Of a stretch of 64,000 bases of DNA, positions 58,531-64,000 are shown in pieces. The stretch comes from Paraphoma chrysanthemicola. Taxonomy: Eukaryota; Ascomycota; Dothideomycetes; Pleosporales; Phaeosphaeriaceae. The position numbers and the translations under genes are program-made. The notes below the pieces were generated by a model. That model was not told the origin of the DNA. It worked only from the letters and a program-made list of their open reading frames with translations, and ran no database searches. The number at the start of each line of letters is the position of its first letter. Position 1 is the stretch's first letter. The DNA is taken from NCBI GenBank assembly GCA_020744225.1, contig JAGMWG010000017.1, positions 124,001 to 188,000 on the forward strand. Reading direction: 5' to 3'.

Positions 58531-59621
58531 CTACTTAGTTTATTATAGCTAATAATAATAGTCTTATAATCTAGAATATAGTCTAATTCTCTTATAATAC
58601 TATATAAAACTACAATTACTATACTAAAGTAAGAAATTATCTTAGAGTTTATAGTTATTATTAAGAGAAAAAATAATACTATACTTTTTATACTCTGTAG
58701 TTAAAGAATAATACTATAGTTATAAGATTATACTATTATTATAGTCTTTTATTATATTTTATTTTTTTACTATAATAATAGATATTATACTTATACTACT
58801 AGAAGTACTTAAACTATTTTAAATAACTATAGACTAGATTAAGACTAAAGAAAGTAGAGTAAGATTTATAATAGTAAAACTCTTATCTAGTAATAAGATA
58901 ATAGATAATAATTATAATAATACTTATTAAGTATAGCTTATATAGTAGAAATTAACTACTTAGGTAAATAATACTAAGACGTAAAATCTAAACTAGAATT
59001 CTAATATTTATATATACTAAATATAGAAGTAATTTAGAGAAGCTATATATATTATAGATAGCTATTCTTATATCTACTATATTAATTATAAATTAGTACT
59101 TTAATACTTAGCTATTATAAAGATAAGTATAAAGTATTTTTTTAATTATATTTAGTTATAAGCTTATAGATATACTACTACTTCTATATATAGTTTATAA
59201 TACGTCTTAGCTTTATTTCTACTTCTATAACTAGTAAGAAATTACTCTTATAATATACTAGTATTCTTATCTATAGTACTTGAAGAAGAACTTATATATA
59301 TTATTATTAATAGTAATCTATTATTTTAAATAATTAACTAACTTTCTTTCTAATAGTTTTTATACTTTCTATAATCTATAGCTATAATAAATAGTTATTA
59401 TAAATTTAAGTAGCTATTTAAAGAAAAGTATACTATAGTAAGAGCTTCTTTACTTAATAGTCTTTCTAAAAATAAAAAAATCTTAATTATACTTAATATA
59501 TAGACTTTAAGTAACTACTTAAGCTTTCTAGTAATTAAGAGTTACTATCTTAATAAAAGCTAAAGACTCTAGAATAAATTTTAGACTTTATTTTACTACG
59601 TAGTAGCTATACTAGTAAGTA
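58531..59621. other. RIP-mutated AT-rich DNA, unclassified
   Basis: About 1.1 kb with RIP signature and broken frames. The plus strand from about 59040 has protein-like stretches rich in Tyr, Ile and Leu, but no domain is recognised. Probably another transposon remnant. Confidence 0.4.
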
Positions 59622-61235
59622 TAAAGATTTACTAGTTAAATCTTTTATAAGCTATCTAAATTACTAAGTAGCTTATGAGTTTTACCTTATATTCTTTAAG
59701 ATCTCGTAAATTTTTAGTATAACTAGAATTTAGTATTAATTCTAGTCTAAAATTAGACTAGAAATTATAAATTGTATAAAGAATGTATTTATTATACTAA
59801 TTAGAATAAAAAGTAATAGTTTTTAGAATTAATTTAATACTGTAGTATAGCTTACTAAGCTTAGAAACTAAAGTATATAGTTAAGAGAGATCTCTCTCTT
59901 TTATCTGTATTTAGACTATAAAATACTATCTACTATCTACTCTTTTATATACTTACTCTTATCTTCTATTATCTACTAAGTAATATACTCTTTATATTCT
60001 CTTTTAGCTAGTATATTACTAGTTATTAGTAATCTTTACTTCTTCTTAATAAGTTATAAGCCTAGCTCTATCTAAGAGAATTTTATTTACTAGATTATAA
60101 TTCTAGTTTACTAAGCTAGTCTATCTAGAACAAAGAGTAATTATTTACTCTATTTTAGAGTTTTTTAACTTAAACTATACTTATATACTACTAGTATACT
60201 AGTAACTTTTAAGTCTTTATAAGCTTTTAAGAAGATTATATACTTCTTATTTAGCTTTACTTTTAAGTACTAGTATAAATAGAGTATAGAAGAATAAAGA
60301 AAATAGTATTATTTTATTTTATCTTACTAAAAGAAACTTAAGTACTCTAGTAATTTAGTTTAAAATTTAATACAGTATTTTCTAAGATAAATTCTAGTAT
60401 ACTTCTTACTTACTCTATACTAGAAATAGTAATAATAAAGTTTACTTAGAGATTATCTTTTATAGAGAGTGTAAAAACTTATCTCTAATTAGTTTTTAAG
60501 AGTAAAGTAGCTAGTAACTTTAGTACGTTTTAAAAAGTATATTATAAGATAATATACTAGAAAAATAGCTTAGAAACCTATTACTCCTAGTATACTTGTA
60601 ATGAAATAAGTTCTAGTAGTTACTAGAATTTCTTAATAAAAGTACTATCTTTAAAAAATATATTACTTACTACTTACTCTATTATTAGAGTAATTTCTAT
60701 TTAAAAGAGGTAAATAATAAACTATAATCTAATTCTACTATATTTAAAACTTTGATTAAAAAGCTTCTTTGTATAGTAGTATTAGCTATTAGTCTATTAT
60801 TTCTAAAATAATACTCTACTTCTTATTAGAGTTATTATTTTCTAAATAATAAGTAACTATATAAACGCTTTTACTGTACTATCTTAGAAAATAACTATTA
60901 GAGTTTTATAACTTCGTAAAATTTACTCTTTATTATTTTAAAATAATAAAGAGTACTATTTTGCGTTTAGTTAATTACAAAAGTTTTAGTAGAATTTATA
61001 GCTTTCTAGATCTTATATAGAACTTATACTAAGTCTTATTTAAGTAAAAGCTATATAAGATTATTATTATCTTATTTGCAAATTATTATAAATCTAGGTA
61101 TTATTAGGAAAATTATTACGAGCTAGCTATCTAAGCTAAAAATACTTAGAGAATTAAAACTAGTGCACATTTTAGTCTAGTTTTATAATCTAGTATTAAA
61201 AATACGCTAGATGTAACCTAAAATAAGTTATAAGC
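59622..61235. mobile_element. Inverted-repeat element, truncated copy 2
   Basis: It matches copy 1 at a constant offset of 20,480 bp, from about 39143/59622 to 40755/61234, with long stretches identical (for example 39760-40650). The right inverted repeat is missing because the sequence switches to the copia LTR at about 61236. Confidence 0.88.
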
Positions 61236-64000
61236 TGTTTTAGACCTAATTTTATAGAAAACTGTAAAATTATAAGAAAGTTATTATTCTAAAACTAGCT
61301 GTAATCTATTTTAGATTACTATACTAATAATAATAGTATATTATATACTATACTTTTATATAAAATTACTAGATACTCTTATAATCTAGTATATAATTTT
61401 ATATTAGTACGCGTAATAAGACTAATTTTAAAAGCTACTTATAATAAGAATCTTATTATCTCTTATTAAAATAATAATAAGATAATAAGATTTCTAGTAG
61501 TAAAATAAGCTATTTGTCTCTATAAAAAAGCTATATAATAAACTTTTAAATAAAAAAGTTTATTTAAAATAGCTAATTCTTTTTTATACTATGAAATCCC
61601 TAAGCTTAAAGAATCTAGTAATTATGATATTTAGAATATACGTATAAGCTAAATATTAACTAAAAAAGGCCTAGATATAGTTACTAATCTAGCTAATTTA
61701 GGTAATAATTTAGAACTTATACAATAAAATAAAAAGGCTATTACTATAGTAAAACTAGCTCTAGAAGATAGACCTTTACTACAAACGCAATATATTACTA
61801 GTGCCTATAATTTAGAGTAAACTTTAAAGAATTTATATATGTTAAGAGGTTTTAGTACTAATTATATTCTTTCTAAAGAGTTAATTAATAATACTCTAAG
61901 TAATAATAAGAATAACTTAGAGTTATATATTAATAACTTTAGAAGAATCTTAAATTAATTAAAATCTAAAGATATAGTATTACCTAATAAGTTTATAGTA
62001 GCTCTATTACTTAATAATCTTAATAAAGATTATAATAATATTATTACTATAATTACTTAGAATATTAGATTAGAATAATAATCTAATATTAGTATAGACA
62101 ATATTATAAATTAATTATTAGATAAAAATAGACAATTAAAGTCTAATAATAAAATTAATAATAATTATACCTATATAAACTATAATAGTTATAATAAAAA
62201 TAATAACGATAGTAACGTAGAAATAGCTATACCTACTAAAGCTAAAAAGACTAATAAGTCTAAAGCTAAAAGTATTAATAATACTACTAATAATAGTAGT
62301 TATAATAATACTAAAAATAATAAAGTTTATAATTATTGTAAACTAAAAGAACACTTAGAATCTACTTATTATAAGAAATATCCTAAAAAGAGACCTAAAT
62401 AAGTTAGTAATACTAAAGTAGAAACTATTTTAACTTCTACTATTAGTAATACTAATAATAAATCTAATAATAAGCTTATTATAGATTTTGTTTTAGATTC
62501 TAAGACTACTATATATACTTACTATATTAAAGAATTATTTACTAGTATTAAACTTACTAATACTAATATTAAGTAGAGTAATGCTAATAAAATAATTAAA
62601 GCTAGTAGTATAAGTAATATAGAACTTAAATTTACTAGTGTAAATAAGCTAGTTAAATTAAATAATGTTCTATATATTCCTAAATTAGGTATTAATCTAT
62701 TAAGCTTAAGCTTAATAACTAATAAGGAATTTAGCTTATCTTTTAATAAAGATAAATACTATATATATTTTTCTAATAATACTATTTTTACAGAAAGTAG
62801 TTATAAAGAAGGAGTTAGTATTTTTACAGAAAGTAGTTATAAAGAAGGAGTTAGTATTTTTAGTACTATTAGTACTAAATCTTCTATTAATATATCTAAT
62901 TCTAAAAAGGTATTAACTAGTATTAGTAATACTATAGATAAGAATATAGAAGATTCTAATAATAATCTAAGTTTAGTAGACTCTAGTCTAGAAGAATAAT
63001 ATATTATTATAGAAAACGCTATAGAACTAGAAGATAATACTAGTTCTAATAAAGACTCTTCTATTATTAAAACTAATAATAAAAAAGAGCTAGTACTTAA
63101 TAATAACTCTATAGATTTAATATATAAAAGACTAGAATATATTAGTCTTAAAACTATTAAATACTTAGTTAAAAAACTAAGGGTTATAGTTTTATAAATC
63201 TAGAGAATATTAGTTCTATAAATACTAGTTTAGATAATTATATTACTTATATATAAGCTAAACTAATAAAAAATAGAAATATAGAACTAAGTACTAAAGT
63301 AGAAGCTTATTTAGAACTTCTATATATAGATATAGAAAGACTTATTAGATCTAAAACCTTTAGAGGTTATAAGTACTATATTACTTTTAGAGACACTAAA
63401 ATAAAGTACTTAATAGTTAAGTTACTTAAGTCTTAAAGAGATCTAGTACTTATTATAAAAGTTACTATTAGTAAATTAGAGTTAGAAGTTAAAGATAATA
63501 ATACTTTAGATAATAATTCTAATTCTAGCCATAGTTCTAATTATAATAAAGAATTAGAAGTAGTTAGTAACTTTAATAATAATAAAGTAAAAGCTCTACA
63601 ATTAGATAATAAGTTTAAATCTAAAGAACTAGATACTTATTTACTTAATAAGAGTATTAAAAGACGTTATTTATCTTCTTATACTCTTAAATAAAATAGA
63701 GCTACAGAAATAATTAATAGAGTTTTACTTAATAAAGGTAGAGCTCTATTAATTAATAGTAATCTACTTAAATACCTTTAGAGAGAAGCTATTCTAACTA
63801 CTACTTATCTATATAATAGAACTTCTAATAGTTCTATAAGTTTTAAAACCTCTTATAAATTAAAATATAAAGAGTTACCTAATCTAGATAATATTAGAAT
63901 ATTTAGAAGTTTAGTTTATTATAAAGAACCTAGTAATTCTATTAAAACTATAGATTCTAGAGCTACTTCTTATTATCTAATAGGTTTTACTAGTTCTAAT
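61236..64000 (+). mobile_element. Ty1/copia relic, 5' part, continues past window
   Basis: The junction with the inverted-repeat element at about 61236 begins TGTTTTAG, probably the LTR start. From about 61590 the plus strand reads as copia gag with few RIP stops. A damaged zinc knuckle lies at about 62330-62400 (YCKLKEHLEST, first Cys lost), a protease-like VLDSKTT at about 62490-62510, a gag-pre-integrase segment at about 63120-63190, and integrase from about 63300 to the edge (YNRTSNS, LIGFTSSN). A 36-bp direct duplication lies at 62785-62861. Polymerase domains are outside the window. Confidence 0.85.
62785..62861 (+). repeat. 36-bp tandem duplication inside the copia frame
   Basis: Two adjacent identical units starting TTTTTACAGAAAG at 62785 and 62821. 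Thirty-six bases keep the frame, adding 12 residues. Both copies keep the same CpA. Confidence 0.9.

Larger units (their letters stand above)
30960..64000. repeat. RIP-mutated AT-rich repeat block (about 33 kb, continues past window)
   Basis: Apart from the 2.6-kb intact transposon at 51557-54203, almost all CpA and TpG, and most CpG, are missing, while TpA is very common. Remaining C is mostly followed by T or C. Coding relics carry TAG/TAA where Trp and Gln codons are expected. This is the signature of repeat-induced point mutation in Pezizomycotina. Every piece I could identify is a transposable element. Confidence 0.93.

Overview
This window is nuclear DNA of a filamentous ascomycete (Pezizomycotina; a Dothideomycete is my guess, not proven). 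The evidence is short GT-AG introns of 49-111 bp with CTRAY-type branch sites, a combined C2H2/Zn2Cys6 regulator, a fungal Clg1-type cyclin, an Atg22 transporter, and C-to-T decay of repeats typical of repeat-induced point mutation (RIP). It falls into two compartments.

The gene-rich, GC-balanced part is about 1-30.7 kb. In order: the last exon of a cytochrome P450 (23-106, +); a secreted polysaccharide deacetylase with three N-terminal beta-sandwich modules (1881-4332, +); mitochondrial ribosomal protein uL15m (4836-5960, +); a seven-exon C2H2 plus Zn2Cys6 transcription factor (6103-8761, -) divergent from a Baeyer-Villiger-type flavin monooxygenase (9275-11242, +), followed by a flavodoxin-fold quinone reductase (12247-13102, -); about 5.4 kb with no supported gene; a Clg1/Psl1-type cyclin (18516-20430, +); the splicing factor MFAP1 (21203-22447, +); Atg22 (22624-24529, -); an MBD4-like G/T mismatch glycosylase without a methyl-CpG domain (25326-26006, +); a GPI-anchored fasciclin protein (26252-27503, -); a DUF6601-like membrane protein (29006-30013, -); and a small secreted cysteine-containing protein (30425-30727, +) that is the last gene before the repeats.

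The AT-rich part, about 30.9-64 kb, is a nested transposon graveyard. CpA/TpG, and largely CpG, have been converted to TpA, so remaining C is mostly in CpT or CpC. I could resolve: a 179-bp solo LTR with a GAGAG target duplication; a Ty3/gypsy chromovirus relic (31401-38992; 179-bp LTRs; TACAC duplication) inserted in an inverted copy of its own LTR; a 2.0-kb element with about 430-bp inverted repeats and a truncated second copy 20.48 kb away; a Ty1/copia relic (41752-49784; 225-bp LTRs; ACTTC duplication) inserted in an older minus-strand copia; an unclassified inverted-repeat element; and a further copia relic running off the right edge.

The outstanding feature is a 2,647-bp Fot1/pogo-type transposon (51557-54203) with an intact 765-residue DDE transposase, near-perfect terminal repeats and a TA duplication. 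It sits inside a full-length, RIP-destroyed copy of itself (50846-51556 plus 54206-56139), which itself interrupts the minus-strand copia. This gives a before-and-after pair and implies transposition after the host copy was mutated.

Exon boundaries were derived by hand from splice signals, reading-frame closure and family conservation. No alignment or database search was run.
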